Shown here one piece after another: positions 40,868-50,942 of a DNA stretch of 64,000 nucleotides (within the stretch, counting starts at the first letter, position 1; every line of letters begins with the position of its first letter). The notes beneath the pieces were generated by a model that saw nothing but the letters and a program-made list of their open reading frames with translations, did not search any database and was not told where the DNA came from. The stretch is from Cytobacillus firmus DS1. Its GTDB lineage: Bacteria > Bacillota > Bacilli > Bacillales > Cytobacillaceae. The stretch spans positions 124,001 to 188,000 of the forward strand of contig NZ_APVL01000003.1 of assembly GCF_000565285.1 (NCBI RefSeq), read 5' to 3'. The position numbers were made by a program, and so were the translations under genes.

Positions 40868-41947
40868 TTACTCATTGGATGCACTGTCCAGCTTGGCAGA
40901 TTGCTCTTCCACGATCAGCGCATCAATAACCTCATCAAGCTTGCCTTGAAGGATCTGATCAAGTTTTTGGATCGTTAATCCGATGCGGTGATCGGTTACA
41001 CGGTTTTGCGGGAAGTTGTACGTACGGATACGCTCAGAGCGGTCTCCGGTACCAACTGCTGATTTACGCTGCTGGTCATATTCCGCCTGTGCTTCCTGCT
41101 GGAATTTATCATAAACACGGGCACGAAGAACCTTCATCGCTTTTTCTTTATTTTTGATCTGTGACTTTTCATCCTGGCAGGATACAACCGTACCTGTCGG
41201 CAAGTGAGTCAGACGAACAGCCGACATTGTCGTGTTAACACTCTGTCCGCCCGGTCCGCTTGAAGCAAATGTATCCACACGGATATCTTTCTCATGAATG
41301 TCGATTTCTACTTCTTCTGCTTCCGGAAGAACCGCAACCGTTGCCGTAGAAGTGTGGATGCGCCCGCCGGATTCAGTTTCCGGTACACGCTGAACACGAT
41401 GTGCGCCATTTTCAAACTTAAGCTTGGAATATGCGCCATTTCCGTTGATCATGAAGATGATTTCCTTATAGCCGCCTACACCCGTAGAGCTGGCTTCAAT
41501 GACATCGATCTTCCAGCCCTGCGTCTCGGCAAAGCGGCTGTACATGCGGTATAGGTCACCTGCAAATAAGGCAGCTTCATCGCCGCCGGCTGCACCGCGG
41601 ATTTCCATAATAACGTTTTTATCATCATTCGGATCTTTTGGAATGAGGAGGATTTTCAGACGCGCTTCCAGGTCCTCTTTTCTATCTTCAAGCTCAGCCA
41701 GCTCTTCTTTTACCATTTCGCGCATTTCTGCATCCAGCTTCTCTTCAAGCATGGCACGCGCATCCTGATACTGCTCTTTCACTTCTTTATATTCGCGGTA
41801 TGTGTCAACAGTTTCCTGAATACCGGACTGTTCTTTTGAATATTCCCGAAGCTTTTTCGGATCATTGACAATTTCCGGATCGCTCAAAAGCTCATTTAAT
41901 CTTTCATAACGGTCCTCGACAGATTGAAGACGATCAAACACAGCCAT
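40868..41947 (-). CDS. prfA: Peptide chain release factor 1
   Basis: 359 residues. Catalytic GGQ in [16 protein letters not shown] and the RF1-type region [18 protein letters not shown] (PAT-type recognition follows the RF1 pattern, reading UAA and UAG). N-terminal coiled-coil domain. GAGGTG just ahead of the ATG. First gene of prfA-prmC. Confidence 0.97.
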   Translation of the reverse strand: MAVFDRLQSVEDRYERLNELLSDPEIVNDPKKLREYSKEQSGIQETVDTYREYKEVKEQYQDARAMLEEKLDAEMREMVKEELAELEDRKEDLEARLKILLIPKDPNDDKNVIMEIRGAAGGDEAALFAGDLYRMYSRFAETQGWKIDVIEASSTGVGGYKEIIFMINGNGAYSKLKFENGAHRVQRVPETESGGRIHTSTATVAVLPEAEEVEIDIHEKDIRVDTFASSGPGGQSVNTTMSAVRLTHLPTGTVVSCQDEKSQIKNKEKAMKVLRARVYDKFQQEAQAEYDQQRKSAVGTGDRSERIRTYNFPQNRVTDHRIGLTIQKLDQILQGKLDEVIDALIVEEQSAKLDSASNE

Positions 41948-42110
41948 TCACCTCAATTTTTTATCCAATAACCGCTGGTCTTTCCCGGCGGGGTATAGTT
42001 AATTTTATTTTACAGCCGTAACAGCTTAACATTCTAATTATAGTATAGCTGATAGTTACAGTCAAAACGATTCATGGCTTTCTTTCGTCCGGGAATTTTC
42101 TGAAAAATCA

Positions 42111-42139
42111 TTGCGGGATCTTGCAATATCCGATATATT
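42111..42139 (+). promoter_or_regulatory. Promoter with palindromic operator for the GntR regulator
   Basis: TTGCGG, 17 nt, TATATT with the ATG only six bases after the -10, so the transcript should start at or next to the ATG. Between the two boxes GGATCTTGCAATATCC (42116-42131) is a 16-nt palindrome with one mismatched pair, a typical operator size for a GntR dimer. Confidence 0.6.
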
Positions 42140-42145
42140 GGTTTT

Positions 42146-42799
42146 ATGAAAAATAAAAACATTACACCTATCAAACGTTTGTCCCTTAGAGATGAAGTTT
42201 ACGAAACACTTAAGAAAAATATTATCCAGCTTGTTTTTGAACCAGGTTCGCGCCTTCATGACAAGGAGCTTGCAGAAGACTTTGGGATCAGCCGCACTCC
42301 TGTCCGCGAAGCCCTAAAGCGGCTTGAGGATGAGGGGCTCGTTGTATCGACGCCCGGTTCATCCACCCGAGTCACACCTCTAAATGAAGAGGGTGCCAGC
42401 CACGCCTTTCCTGTGGCAGCTTCCCTGCATGCTTTAGGTGCAAGGCTTGGCGTTCCCCGCTTAATGCCAAGTGATTTTGAAAGACTTGAGGCAGCCAATA
42501 AAAAGCTGGAGGCGTCCATAAAACAACAGGATATTCTCAGTGCAGTACAAGCAGATGAAACCTTCCACGAGATTTATCTTACTGCTGCAAATAATCCCGA
42601 AATTATCTCTTCCTTAAAGAGGATTATGCCCAAAATTCAGCGTCTGGAGATTGCTCAATTTGGATCATTGAATGGGCTGGAATCTGTTGAGCAGCACAAG
42701 AGGATTATCGAAGCGAGCAGGCAAGGCCAAGAGCAGCTGGCATCCAGACTGGTGGAGGAAAACTGGCTGAGCCTTGGCGGGCTTTTAACAGGGAAATGA
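42146..42799 (+). CDS. GntR-family (FCD type) transcriptional regulator
   Basis: 217 residues. Winged helix at about 10-75 (RDEVYETLKKNIIQLVFEPGSRL, DFGISRTPVREALKRLEDEGLV), then an all-helical FCD-like effector domain with candidate metal or ligand ligands (DETFHEIYLTAANNPEI, VEQHKRIIEA). No Shine-Dalgarno is visible before the ATG, and the -10 box is six bases away, suggesting a leaderless mRNA. Co-transcribed with the transporter 11 nt downstream, which it probably controls together with itself. Confidence 0.9.
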   Translation: MKNKNITPIKRLSLRDEVYETLKKNIIQLVFEPGSRLHDKELAEDFGISRTPVREALKRLEDEGLVVSTPGSSTRVTPLNEEGASHAFPVAASLHALGARLGVPRLMPSDFERLEAANKKLEASIKQQDILSAVQADETFHEIYLTAANNPEIISSLKRIMPKIQRLEIAQFGSLNGLESVEQHKRIIEASRQGQEQLASRLVEENWLSLGGLLTGK

Positions 42800-42810
42800 G
42801 GTGAACTCGT

Positions 42811-43773
42811 ATGAAAGCTATTCTATTAGGCGTATGCTCCGCTTTCTTTTTTGCTTTCACTTTTGTATTAAACCGGGCAATGGAAATGGATGGCGGGAGC
42901 TGGCTATGGAGTGCATCGCTCCGCTATTTCTTTATGATTCCCCTCTTGGGTGCCATTGTGATATTCAGAGGAAATTTACGGCCATTATTTACTGAGATGA
43001 AAAAGGCTCCGGGCCAATGGCTGTTATGGAGCTTTATTGGCTTCGGTTTATTTTATGCTCCGTTATGTTTTGCAGCGGCCTATGGTCCCGGCTGGCTGAT
43101 TGCCGGCACCTGGCAGATTACGATTATCTCCGGCTCCCTGCTTGCACCGCTGTTTTTTGTTACCTTTCAAAATGGAGATGGAACTGCGAGGGTTAGAGGA
43201 AAAATCCCCATTCGCGGTTTGATAATGAGTCTGATTATCCTTCTTGGAGTTGCTGTCATGCAAGCAGAGCACGCCTCCTCCATTTCTTGGCGGGATACGA
43301 TGCTTGTCATCATTCCTCTGGTTATCGCATCCTTCGCCTACCCGTTAGGCAACCGCAAAATGATGGATGTGTGTGAGAACCGGCTGGATGCATATCAGCG
43401 TGTGCTTGGGATGACAATTGCCAGTCTTCCGTTCTGGTTCCTGCTTTCAGCAGCTGCCCTGGCAACAAGCGGAGTGCCCAGTTTCAGCCAATTCACACAA
43501 TCCAGTTTAGTCGCCCTCTTTTCCGGCGTTTTTGCCACTGTATTATTCTTTGCAGCAACAGACCTCGTCCGGGGCAACATGCAAAAGCTGGGGGCTGTAG
43601 AAGCAACTCAATCTCTCGAGGTCCTGTTCGCTGTTCTTGGGGAAGTGTTGCTGCTGTCAAGCCCGCTGCCTTCCGGTATTTCGTTGACAGGGATGGCACT
43701 TGTAATCATCGGTATGGTGCTGCACAGTTATGTGACCTCGAACAAAGTCTTGTTGAAAAGAAAAGCTGCGTAA
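42811..43773 (+). CDS. Drug/metabolite transporter of the multidrug-efflux EmrE-like family
   Basis: 320 residues, about ten predicted helices in two EamA-like halves (ILLGVCSAFFFAFTFVLNRAM start; LFSGVFATVLFFAATDLVRG and GAVEATQSLEVLFAVLGEVLL in the second half). Basic C-terminal tail (KVLLKRKAA). Predicted export of a small molecule or drug; substrate unknown. GAGGTG site at the end of the regulator gene. Ends at a bidirectional terminator. Confidence 0.85.
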   Translation: MKAILLGVCSAFFFAFTFVLNRAMEMDGGSWLWSASLRYFFMIPLLGAIVIFRGNLRPLFTEMKKAPGQWLLWSFIGFGLFYAPLCFAAAYGPGWLIAGTWQITIISGSLLAPLFFVTFQNGDGTARVRGKIPIRGLIMSLIILLGVAVMQAEHASSISWRDTMLVIIPLVIASFAYPLGNRKMMDVCENRLDAYQRVLGMTIASLPFWFLLSAAALATSGVPSFSQFTQSSLVALFSGVFATVLFFAATDLVRGNMQKLGAVEATQSLEVLFAVLGEVLLLSSPLPSGISLTGMALVIIGMVLHSYVTSNKVLLKRKAA

Positions 43774-43776
43774 AAA

Positions 43777-43800
43777 AATGCCCTGGTAAGCAGGGCATTT
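43777..43800. terminator. Bidirectional terminator between convergent genes
   Basis: 10-bp perfect stem AAATGCCCTG / CAGGGCATTT with a GTAAG loop, T-runs on both sides. It overlaps the last base of the lipoprotein stop codon. Confidence 0.88.
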
Positions 43801-44240
43801 TACGTGCGGTCTTCCTGAACCTTTACTTCAATATGATAACGGGGAAGAGCCTTGATCAGCATTTTGTGCAGTTGGGCTTGAGCATCAATTTTTTCCTGAT
43901 GGGTCATATTGCCTCGCCGATAAGCTGTCACCCACATATCTTCTCCATTAACCCAGACAGCTCCAGGCCGAAATCCTTCATGTGCAGCAATCAACTTGCG
44001 GGCATGGTCGATATCATCCTGGTTATCCACGCGCTTGCCGTCAAAATTGATAAAGTTTGGATTTTGGTCTCCGCTCATCGTCCGGTCCAATGTATCATTG
44101 TCCTCCGTGCGGTCCAAATTATTATTGATGAATGATACGCCATCCCGGCTCTCATGGTCATACTCACTTTCAGTTGCTTTATTATTGGCACAGCCCGCCG
44201 TAAATGCGAGCATCAAAAGGAATATACTCAGCTTCTTCAT
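43800..44240 (-). CDS. YhcN/YlaJ-family sporulation lipoprotein
   Basis: 146 residues. Lipobox signal peptide (MKKLSIFLLMLAFTAGC, lipidated Cys), an Asn/Asp-rich spacer, and the YhcN/YlaJ core with ARKLIAAHEGFRPGAVWVNGEDMWVTAYR. Family members are found in spore inner membrane and are linked to germination. ATG at 44240 behind GGAGGTGG; an in-frame GTG three codons earlier lies in the ribosome-binding region. Confidence 0.85.
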   Translation of the reverse strand: MKKLSIFLLMLAFTAGCANNKATESEYDHESRDGVSFINNNLDRTEDNDTLDRTMSGDQNPNFINFDGKRVDNQDDIDHARKLIAAHEGFRPGAVWVNGEDMWVTAYRRGNMTHQEKIDAQAQLHKMLIKALPRYHIEVKVQEDRT

Positions 44241-44372
44241 TTCTTCCACCTCCTTTTTATAGCATGTCCGCTAGAGGGAGGAATGTGCGGTCCAAAATAA
44301 GGCAGAGCTGGGGCGGGAAGGCATTGAGTTTGATTAGGCTGAAGCCATGGTGACCATTTTTCTTAGTTTTTT

Positions 44373-44528
44373 GTCTGAAGTCGCTCCGGGTTCAGACAAA
44401 AATCACGAGATTTTTGCTTTTTGTGTCTGAAGTTGATCCAGATTCGGACTCAATCTACCGGATTTTTGCTTTTTGTGTCTGAAGTTGATCCAGGTTCGGA
44501 CTCATTCCCGGGTTTTTCGCTTTTTGCA
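44373..44528. repeat. Family C: three tandem 52-nt units
   Basis: Units start with GTCTGAAG at 44373, 44425 and 44477, exactly 52 nt apart. Units 2 and 3 share GTCTGAAGTTGATCCAG and TTCGGACTCA and end with TTTTTGCTTTTTG-like tails. Each unit contains a short inverted pair (GTCTGAAG / TTCGGAC). Non-coding gap 44241-44582 between tdk and the lipoprotein gene. Confidence 0.85.
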
Positions 44529-44530
44529 AA

Positions 44531-44562
44531 ATAAAAAAACTGCCCGGAACACACCAGGGCAG
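44531..44562 (-). terminator. Intrinsic terminator of tdk
   Basis: Stem CTGCCC-T-GG / CC-G-GGGCAG, then TTTTTTTATTTTGC on the minus strand. Confidence 0.88.
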
Positions 44563-44582
44563 AGAGATCGTTAAGTATGAAT

Positions 44583-45203
44583 TTATGATAAAAACTCGGT
44601 TGTCTTCTGTTTTTCCAAAACATTGGGTGATTTGGGGACTTCATGATGATGGCGGCAACGCGGTTCATATGCTTCTGAGGCGCCAACTAAAATGACCGGG
44701 TCATCATATGAAGCTGGATTTCCATTGATCAGGCGCTGTGTACGGCTTGCAGGTGATCCGCAGACGGCACAGACGGCTTGAAGCTTTGTTACCAATTCTG
44801 CTATCGCCATGATGGCAGGCATTTGGCCAAACGGCTCCCCGCGGAAATCCTGGTCAAGTCCGGCAGCGATGACACGATGTCCGCTGTCAGCCAGGTGCTG
44901 AATGACTTTGACAATTTCATCATCAAAAAATTGCACTTCATCGATAGCAATCAAATCAGTTTCAGGTGTAATGTATTTAAAAATATCGGTAGACTGGGTC
45001 AGGGGTTTAGCTATGACCGAAGTTCCATTATGTGAAACGACAGCTTCATCACTATATCGGTTATCAATCTGCGGTTTGAATACAGCGATTTGCTGTTTGG
45101 CGAACTGAGCTCTGCGCACACGGCGAATCAGTTCTTCTGATTTGCCGGAGAACATGCTGCCGCAAATGACTTCCACCCATCCGTGATGATTCATAACGTA
45201 CAT
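44583..45203 (-). CDS. tdk: Thymidine kinase (type II)
   Basis: 206 residues. Walker A in [20 protein letters not shown], Walker B-like [16 protein letters not shown], a zinc-binding CAVCG with RCRHHH near the C-terminus, and the lasso region. Salvages thymidine to dTMP. GGAGAGG six bases before the ATG. Between rpmE and prfA as in Bacillus. Confidence 0.96.
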   Translation of the reverse strand: MYVMNHHGWVEVICGSMFSGKSEELIRRVRRAQFAKQQIAVFKPQIDNRYSDEAVVSHNGTSVIAKPLTQSTDIFKYITPETDLIAIDEVQFFDDEIVKVIQHLADSGHRVIAAGLDQDFRGEPFGQMPAIMAIAELVTKLQAVCAVCGSPASRTQRLINGNPASYDDPVILVGASEAYEPRCRHHHEVPKSPNVLEKQKTTEFLS

Positions 45204-45349
45204 GAACGGCCTCTCCTTCCTCGTTCTAACTAATAGAATGGCTTGTTTTTACTAATTTATGAAGAAAGGGGTCGAGCTGTTAATGTGCACTCGCACTTTC
45301 AAAACAAAAAGGTCCCTAAAAATAATTCTTCATAACCGCTTATTTTGCA

Positions 45350-45386
45350 ATAAAAAACAGGCAAGAAAGTTAACTTGCCTGTTTTT
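45350..45386 (-). terminator. Intrinsic terminator of rpmE
   Basis: 11-bp stem AAACAGGCAAG / CTTGCCTGTTT, then TTTATTGC on the minus strand. Confidence 0.88.
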
Positions 45387-45394
45387 GTTGTTTA

Positions 45395-45607
45395 TTATTT
45401 TTGTTCTGACTTAATGCCGTATTTCTTATTGAAACGGTCAACACGTCCGCCGGCTTCAGCGAATTTTTGACGTCCAGTATAGAATGGATGGCACTCAGAG
45501 CAAGTTTCAACGCGGATCTCTTCTTGAACAGAACCGGTTTCGAACTCGTTACCGCAAGCACATTTCACCATTGCTTTTTTATAGTTAGGATGAATTCCTG
45601 ATTTCAT
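45395..45607 (-). CDS. rpmE: 50S ribosomal protein L31, zinc-binding form
   Basis: 70 residues. [19 protein letters not shown] start and the four cysteines of the C+ form (CAC ... CSEC). ATG at 45607, nine bases after AAGGAG; the open frame upstream has no independent site. Downstream of rho, as in Bacillus. Confidence 0.96.
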   Translation of the reverse strand: MKSGIHPNYKKAMVKCACGNEFETGSVQEEIRVETCSECHPFYTGRQKFAEAGGRVDRFNKKYGIKSEQK

Positions 45608-45783
45608 TCTTTTCATCTCCTTCCGCCCTGAATCATTCGAAACAGAGTTATATATTACGGGCAATCATGAATTGCCGTAAACTTCAAAAACACACTGTCA
45701 TCATTATAACAAGTCCATGTGTTTTTTGCAATAAGCGAATTCTGCATCCTGAAATTTCCAAAATAATGTTTTTGCTTCTTATT

Positions 45784-45980
45784 GGTGCCCGTTGATTTCC
45801 GCTGCGGGCACTTGCTTTCCGCGGGGAGGAACAGAGCTCCTCGGCTTCGCCTGCGGGGTCTCCCGCTCCCTCTCCTCCCGCAGGACATTGAATAAGCTTC
45901 CTCGAATGAACACCGCACGAAGGAAATGCGTTAGCATTTTCGAGGATCAAGCGCCCTCCGCTCCAACCAACTCAATAGAG
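45784..45980. repeat. Family B dispersed repeat (copy B1, with extra segment)
   Basis: CCGTTGATTTCCGCT at one end, then GCTTTCCGCGGGG, CTGCGGGGTCTC and CTCCCGCAGGA blocks, ending with CTCCGCTCCAACCAACTC. Shares these blocks with 62664-62803. An additional segment (AAGGAAATGCGTTAGCATTT) lies near its right end. Fills most of the rho-rpmE gap (45608-46055); no gene there. Confidence 0.8.
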
Positions 45981-46055
45981 TAATTTAGATTACTGCAGAA
46001 ACCAAATTTAACAAAAACAGCATTCCTAAAAAACGACAATTGCATCCAAATGTGA

Positions 46056-47321
46056 TTACGAACGCTTAGCCTTCATTTCTTCTGCAAGGTTAGCGAAAAA
46101 TTCTTCGTTGGATTTTGTCTGTCTTAGCTTGCGAAGCAGTTTTTCGGCGAAGTCCGGTGAATCTGACATGGACTTGCGGATTGCCCAAAGCTTGTCCAGG
46201 TGATCCTTCTGAATAAGAAGTTCCTCTTTACGCGTGCCGGAGCGGCGGATGTCGATGGCCGGGAAGATTCTTCTTTCAGCCAGTGCACGGTCAAGGTGCA
46301 GCTCCATATTGCCTGTCCCCTTGAATTCTTCGTAAATAACATCATCCATGCGCGAACCCGTGTCAACGAGTGCCGTTGCCAGAATCGTTAAGCTTCCGCC
46401 CTCTTCAATGTTCCGGGCTGCACCGAAGAAACGCTTTGGACGGTGGAATGCCGCCGGATCAATACCGCCGGAAAGGGTTCTGCCGCTTGGAGGAATAACC
46501 AGGTTATATGCTCTTGCCAGCCTTGTAATACTGTCCATTAAAATGACAACATCACGCTTATGCTCAACAAGGCGCATAGCACGTTCAAGAACGAGCTCGG
46601 CCACTTTAATATGGTTTTCCGGCACTTCATCAAACGTAGAGCTGACCACATCGCCTGCAACTGAACGCTCGATGTCTGTTACCTCTTCCGGGCGCTCGTC
46701 AATCAATAGCACGATCAGTTCTGCTTCCGGGTGGTTGGTTGTGATGCTGTTGGCTATTTCTTTTAACAGCATGGTTTTACCTGCTTTTGGAGGCGCGACA
46801 ATCAGACCGCGCTGCCCGAATCCAACCGGTGCAAGCAGGTCCATAATTCTTGTAGACAGCTGTCTTGTACCTGTCTCCAATTTCATATGGCGGTTTGGAT
46901 ATAAAGGAGTCAGACCAGGAAAGTGAACGCGCTCTTTTGCTGATTCCGGATCATCGCCATTCACGGCTTCAACCTGCAGAAGGCCGAAATAACGCTCATT
47001 TTCTTTTGGAGGACGGACTTTCCCTGAAACTTTATCTCCGTTTCTCAAATCGAAACGGCGGATCTGGGAAGCGGAAATATAAATATCCTCAGAGCTTGGT
47101 GAATAGTTGATTGGACGAAGGAAACCGAATCCTTCTGACTGAATGATCTCCAGGACACCTTCCATGAAGAAGTAGCCTTCCTGTTCTGCTCTTGCTTTCA
47201 GGATGGCAAAAATTAATTCTTTTTTCGATAACTTGCTGTAATAAGAAACTTTATATTCACGGGCAAGTTCATAAAGCTCTTTAAGCTTCATATTTTCTAA
47301 ACTTGAAATGTTTAAACCCAT
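46056..47321 (-). CDS. rho: Transcription termination factor Rho
   Basis: 421 residues. N-terminal helix bundle ([21 protein letters not shown]), RNA-binding cold-shock-like domain ([20 protein letters not shown]), Walker [21 protein letters not shown], Walker [17 protein letters not shown] and the R-loop. RNA helicase that ends untranslated transcripts. ATG at 47321 has only a weak GGTG, and the leader is long, as in B. subtilis, where Rho limits its own synthesis. Confidence 0.97.
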   Translation of the reverse strand: MGLNISSLENMKLKELYELAREYKVSYYSKLSKKELIFAILKARAEQEGYFFMEGVLEIIQSEGFGFLRPINYSPSSEDIYISASQIRRFDLRNGDKVSGKVRPPKENERYFGLLQVEAVNGDDPESAKERVHFPGLTPLYPNRHMKLETGTRQLSTRIMDLLAPVGFGQRGLIVAPPKAGKTMLLKEIANSITTNHPEAELIVLLIDERPEEVTDIERSVAGDVVSSTFDEVPENHIKVAELVLERAMRLVEHKRDVVILMDSITRLARAYNLVIPPSGRTLSGGIDPAAFHRPKRFFGAARNIEEGGSLTILATALVDTGSRMDDVIYEEFKGTGNMELHLDRALAERRIFPAIDIRRSGTRKEELLIQKDHLDKLWAIRKSMSDSPDFAEKLLRKLRQTKSNEEFFANLAEEMKAKRS

Positions 47322-47543
47322 TTTTACACCACACTTTTGAAATTTTCAATCATTTCCTCCATATGCAGCTGTTCAAATTATTGGACTTTATATGAAAGGA
47401 AAGGGAAAGATACTTTGAGGCACTGAAAATAGCTGAAGAATCTATCATTATGTTCTTAATTAAAGGTTTCGAGGAATGGAACGGTTTGCTGTCCGTTTTC
47501 GGTTAAAATTTTGAGGTATCCTATTCCATGAAAAACAATCTCT

Positions 47544-47573
47544 ATTTTACCCCTTAATATGAAAATTAATCAA
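47544..47573 (-). promoter_or_regulatory. Candidate rho promoter with about 220-nt leader
   Basis: TTGATT, 18 nt, TAAAAT on the minus strand. The leader to the rho ATG (47322-47535) has no ORF or terminator, as expected for Rho-dependent autogenous attenuation. Confidence 0.55.
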
Positions 47574-47604
47574 TAACAAAATTTGATATGGAAAATATAG
47601 CAGG

Positions 47605-47653
47605 AAGGAAATGAAAATGAGCAGGCTGGCGCAATGCGGCCAGCACTCATTTT
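47605..47653 (-). terminator. Intrinsic terminator of glpX
   Basis: Long stem AAAATGAG-CTGGC / GCCAG-CTCATTTT, then CATTTCC on the minus strand. Confidence 0.75.
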
Positions 47654-47669
47654 CTATCTGTTTATATAT

Positions 47670-48632
47670 TTATTTTATAACAAGATTAGGCTTTTTCTTC
47701 AGGCTATGGCGCCCTTCTACAAAGCGGACCGTTCCTGATTTGGCACGCATAACAATTGAATGGGTTGAACCATATGAGCCTTTAAACTGTACGCCTTTCA
47801 AAAGCTCCCCATCAGTTACGCCTGTTGCAGCAAAGATCGCGTCATCGCCTTTTACCAGGTCTTCCATAAGCAGGACTTTATTAATATCAAGGCCCATCTT
47901 CAGGCAGCGCTCAGCCTCTGCGTCATTTTGCGGAAGAAGTTTCCCCTGAATTTCCCCGCCAAGGCACTTGAGGGCAACAGCTGCCAGCACGCCTTCTGGT
48001 GCTCCGCCGGATCCGAACAGAATATCGACACCCGTTTCATCAAAGGCAGTATTAATGGCTCCAGCCACGTCGCCATCATTGATTAATTTTATTCTGGCAC
48101 CTGCTTCGCGAAGCTGGCTGATGATGTGTTCATGGCGCTCACGGTTAAGCACTGTCGCCACAACATCCTGAATATCCTTGTTTTTGGCTTTTGCCACCGC
48201 TTTCAAATTATCCAGAACAGAAGCGTTAATATCAATTTGTCCAACCGCTTCAGGACCGACTGCAATTTTGTCCATGTACATATCCGGAGCATGCAGAAGA
48301 TTTCCGTGATCAGCTACCGCAAGAACAGCTAATGCATTCCAGCCGCCGGATGCTACGATGTTCGTGCCTTCAAGCGGATCGACAGCGACATCTACACGCG
48401 GACCATAGCCTGTTCCAAGCTTTTCCCCGATATAAAGCATTGGCGCTTCATCCATTTCGCCTTCCCCGATAACGACTGTTCCCTTCATTGGCACCGTATC
48501 GAATACATCTCTCATTGCAGAAGTAGCGGCATCATCCGCTTCATCTTTTAATCCGCGCCCCATCCAGCGTGCTGATGCTAAAGCGGCACCTTCTGTTACG
48601 CGAACTAATTCCATTGACAAACTTCTTTCCAT
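47670..48632 (-). CDS. glpX: Fructose-1,6-bisphosphatase class II
   Basis: 320 residues. Metal and substrate motifs [11 protein letters not shown] and [15 protein letters not shown], with [17 protein letters not shown] and [13 protein letters not shown] in the C-terminal half. Gluconeogenic phosphatase. ATG at 48632 ([12 protein letters not shown]) with GGGGAGGA eight bases upstream; the frame extends 12 codons further without a site. In Bacillus the gene (ywjI) is also between murA and rho. Confidence 0.95.
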   Translation of the reverse strand: MERSLSMELVRVTEGAALASARWMGRGLKDEADDAATSAMRDVFDTVPMKGTVVIGEGEMDEAPMLYIGEKLGTGYGPRVDVAVDPLEGTNIVASGGWNALAVLAVADHGNLLHAPDMYMDKIAVGPEAVGQIDINASVLDNLKAVAKAKNKDIQDVVATVLNRERHEHIISQLREAGARIKLINDGDVAGAINTAFDETGVDILFGSGGAPEGVLAAVALKCLGGEIQGKLLPQNDAEAERCLKMGLDINKVLLMEDLVKGDDAIFAATGVTDGELLKGVQFKGSYGSTHSIVMRAKSGTVRFVEGRHSLKKKPNLVIK

Positions 48633-48732
48633 CGATTTTTCCTCCCCGGATTCTAAGGCTGGCAGCATGGCAAATGCGGACCGGCTTCTTACCCCGGCAC
48701 CGCAAATGCCCGCCTTACTTTATATTTGTCTA

Positions 48733-48769
48733 CTGATCTTACTTTGATTTTTCATCAAGTAATGATCAG
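48733..48769. other. Inverted repeat after the murA stop
   Basis: CTGATC-T-TACTT-T-GAT facing ATC-A-AGTA-A-T-GATCAG, about 37 nt long, 30 nt downstream of murA. There is no T-run, so it is either a weak terminator or an mRNA 3' structure. The rest of the 48633-48798 gap holds the glpX ribosome binding region. Confidence 0.5.
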
Positions 48770-48798
48770 TCAGCTGTCAAGATTCAAAGGTGTTCTAT

Positions 48799-50085
48799 TT
48801 ATGCGTTCTTCATCTGTTCCATTTCTTCTTTGCTCATTTCTTCGCGCCAGATTGTGGCACCAAGTCCATTCAGCTTTTCAACCAGATGGCTGTAGCCTCT
48901 GTCGATATGCTCTAAGCCTGTGACTTCGGTAACTCCCTCTGCCATTAAGCCGGCAATTACCAGTGCTGCGCCGGCGCGCAAATCGCTCGCCTTAACTTTA
49001 GCACCCTGAAGCTGCACAGGCCCATTGATGATCGCAGAGCGTCCTTCCACTTTAATGTTGGCATTCATTCTGCGCAGCTCATCAATATGCTTGAAACGGG
49101 CACTATAAATAGTATCAGTGACCATGCTTGTCCCTTCAGCACCCGTTAACAATGAAGTCAGCGGCTGCTGCAGGTCTGTAGGGAAGCCCGGATAAACAAG
49201 TGTTTTAATATCCACAGCTTTCATTTTCTCTGCTGGCCCGACAAAAACCTGGTCGTCATTCGTTTCAATTTGAACGCCCATTTCGCGCAGCTTGGCAATT
49301 AAGGACTCAAGATGATGCGGAATGACATTGTCAATCAGCACGCCTTCTCCGGCCGCTGCACCCACGATCATATACGTTCCCGCTTCAATCCGGTCCGGGA
49401 TGATCGTATGCTGGCATCCGTGCAGGTTGTCCACGCCATCAATGCGGATCACATCTGTGCCGGCACCTTTGATTTTCGCGCCCATATTGGTCAAAAGCGT
49501 AGCAACATCAATGATTTCAGGCTCTTTTGCTGCATTTTCGATAATGGTTCTGCCTTTTGCCCTGACAGCTGCCAGCATGATATTAATGGTTGCTCCCACA
49601 CTGACAACATCGAGATAAATACGGGCTCCGCGCAGTTCATCGGCACGAAGGTAAATGGCTCCCTGCTCATTGGTCACACGTGCGCCAAGAGCTTCAAACC
49701 CTTTTATATGCTGGTCGATCGGCCTTGGTCCGAGGTGGCATCCTCCGGGAAGTCCAATAACCGCTTTTTTAAATCGGCCGAGCATCGCTCCCATTAAATA
49801 ATAGGAAGCACGCAGTTTTTTTACTTTTCCGTTCGGCAAAGGCATGGAAATCATGGAAGAGGGATCAACTGTCATATCATTTTCAGAGAATTCGACAGTG
49901 CCCCCTATTTCTTCAAGCAAATCTTTTAGAATTTGTACATCCGAAATATCCGGCAAACCTTCAATTGTTACAGGTGATTCCGCTAAAATGGTAGCTGGTA
50001 TCAGTGCGACTGCACTATTCTTCGCTCCGCTGATCCGGACAGTGCCTTTTAAAGGATATCCACCTGCAATCATTAGCTTTTCCAT
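48799..50085 (-). CDS. murA: UDP-N-acetylglucosamine 1-carboxyvinyltransferase (second paralogue position)
   Basis: 428 residues. EPSP-synthase-like double domain with the catalytic Cys in [19 protein letters not shown] (fosfomycin target), N-terminal [23 protein letters not shown], and the C-terminal [17 protein letters not shown] loop. First committed step of peptidoglycan synthesis. Position next to fba/tal and glpX is that of Bacillus murAB (murZ); the other copy is expected beyond ywmB outside this window. Confidence 0.94.
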   Translation of the reverse strand: MEKLMIAGGYPLKGTVRISGAKNSAVALIPATILAESPVTIEGLPDISDVQILKDLLEEIGGTVEFSENDMTVDPSSMISMPLPNGKVKKLRASYYLMGAMLGRFKKAVIGLPGGCHLGPRPIDQHIKGFEALGARVTNEQGAIYLRADELRGARIYLDVVSVGATINIMLAAVRAKGRTIIENAAKEPEIIDVATLLTNMGAKIKGAGTDVIRIDGVDNLHGCQHTIIPDRIEAGTYMIVGAAAGEGVLIDNVIPHHLESLIAKLREMGVQIETNDDQVFVGPAEKMKAVDIKTLVYPGFPTDLQQPLTSLLTGAEGTSMVTDTIYSARFKHIDELRRMNANIKVEGRSAIINGPVQLQGAKVKASDLRAGAALVIAGLMAEGVTEVTGLEHIDRGYSHLVEKLNGLGATIWREEMSKEEMEQMKNA

Positions 50086-50225
50086 TTGTAACTCCCTTCT
50101 AAGCCGTTGTTAAACACATATGCTGGAATTTGACTTCAATATTTAAAAAATTGATAGCCCTTACAGCAAAAGCTACACACTACTTTTTTAACCAACTTTG
50201 GCAGGAAATAGCCATAGCTTCTAAA

Positions 50226-50447
50226 GAAAAGCTGAAGCGCCTTGCCCACCTAAGGAACGCAGACTAAGAGCGCCACGTCCTCCCAAAAGCTGCCGCTTTT
50301 GGTCGTGCGATGTTTATGCTGACATAGCCTTCCTTGTCCTGTGGGCCTCAAGCACAAGACGATCCTCAAAGAAAGGCGTCCTTTGCCTTTTTGGGAGGAG
50401 CGGCTTGTGACCTCGAGGGGGTAGGCGCTGCAGCTAGACAGTTATCG
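50226..50447. repeat. Family A dispersed repeat, long form (copy A6)
   Basis: Same long-form middle as A1 (AACGCAGACTAAG, CTTTTGGTCGTGCGATG, CCTTCCTTGTCCTG) in the murA-tal gap, with end AGGCGCTGCAGCTAGACAG. The 50086-50942 gap (857 nt) holds A6 and A7 and no supportable gene. Confidence 0.85.
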
Positions 50448-50726
50448 GCGTTAATAGTTTGAATATAGGCTTGTCTTTTTTTAATATCGGAAAAATATAG
50501 TCTTTGGGAAAATATGCACTTTCATATTATCATGTATCTGCATTTTGCAACATTGCAACTTGCATAAGGAACAATTTTCCATATGTTTTTTACAGATTCC
50601 GACATTATCTTTATCTTATAGTTTACACGAAAAATCAAATCTCATGTATTGTATTCAAAAAAAGTTAAAATTAAGAAAGATGCACTAAAAAGCCGGGGTA
50701 CAAGTTAATGGGGCTGGCTTTGATCA

Positions 50727-50888
50727 AGAAAAGCGCAAGCGCCTTTCCCACCTAAGGAACGCAGACTAAGGACGCACATCCTGTGGGCCTCAAGCACAAG
50801 ACGGGCCACCTGGAGAGGCGTCCTTTGCCTTTTTAGGTGGATCGGCTTGTGACCTCGAGGGGGTAGGCTGCTTGCGCTAAACAGCTCT
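50727..50888. repeat. Family A dispersed repeat (copy A7) inside a split hairpin
   Basis: About 160 nt, AAGCGCAAGCGCCTTTCCCAC to GGGGTAGGCTGCTTGCGCT, with an internal GGGCCTCAAGCACAAGACG. It is flanked by CTGGCTTTG (50714-50722) and CAAAGCCAG (50904-50912), complementary to each other, as if the element had landed in the loop of a terminator. Confidence 0.8.
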
Positions 50889-50942
50889 CAAAGTAAAAAT
50901 AAACAAAGCCAGTTTCCTAGAGTTATTTTTCCGAAGAATCAA

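Noticed and set aside
44373-44528. Possible short CRISPR array
   Set aside because: The three 52-nt units are contiguous with no unique spacers.
45655-45950. Minus-strand frames of 87-88 codons between rpmE and rho
   Set aside because: They lie in the family B repeat with no start signal.
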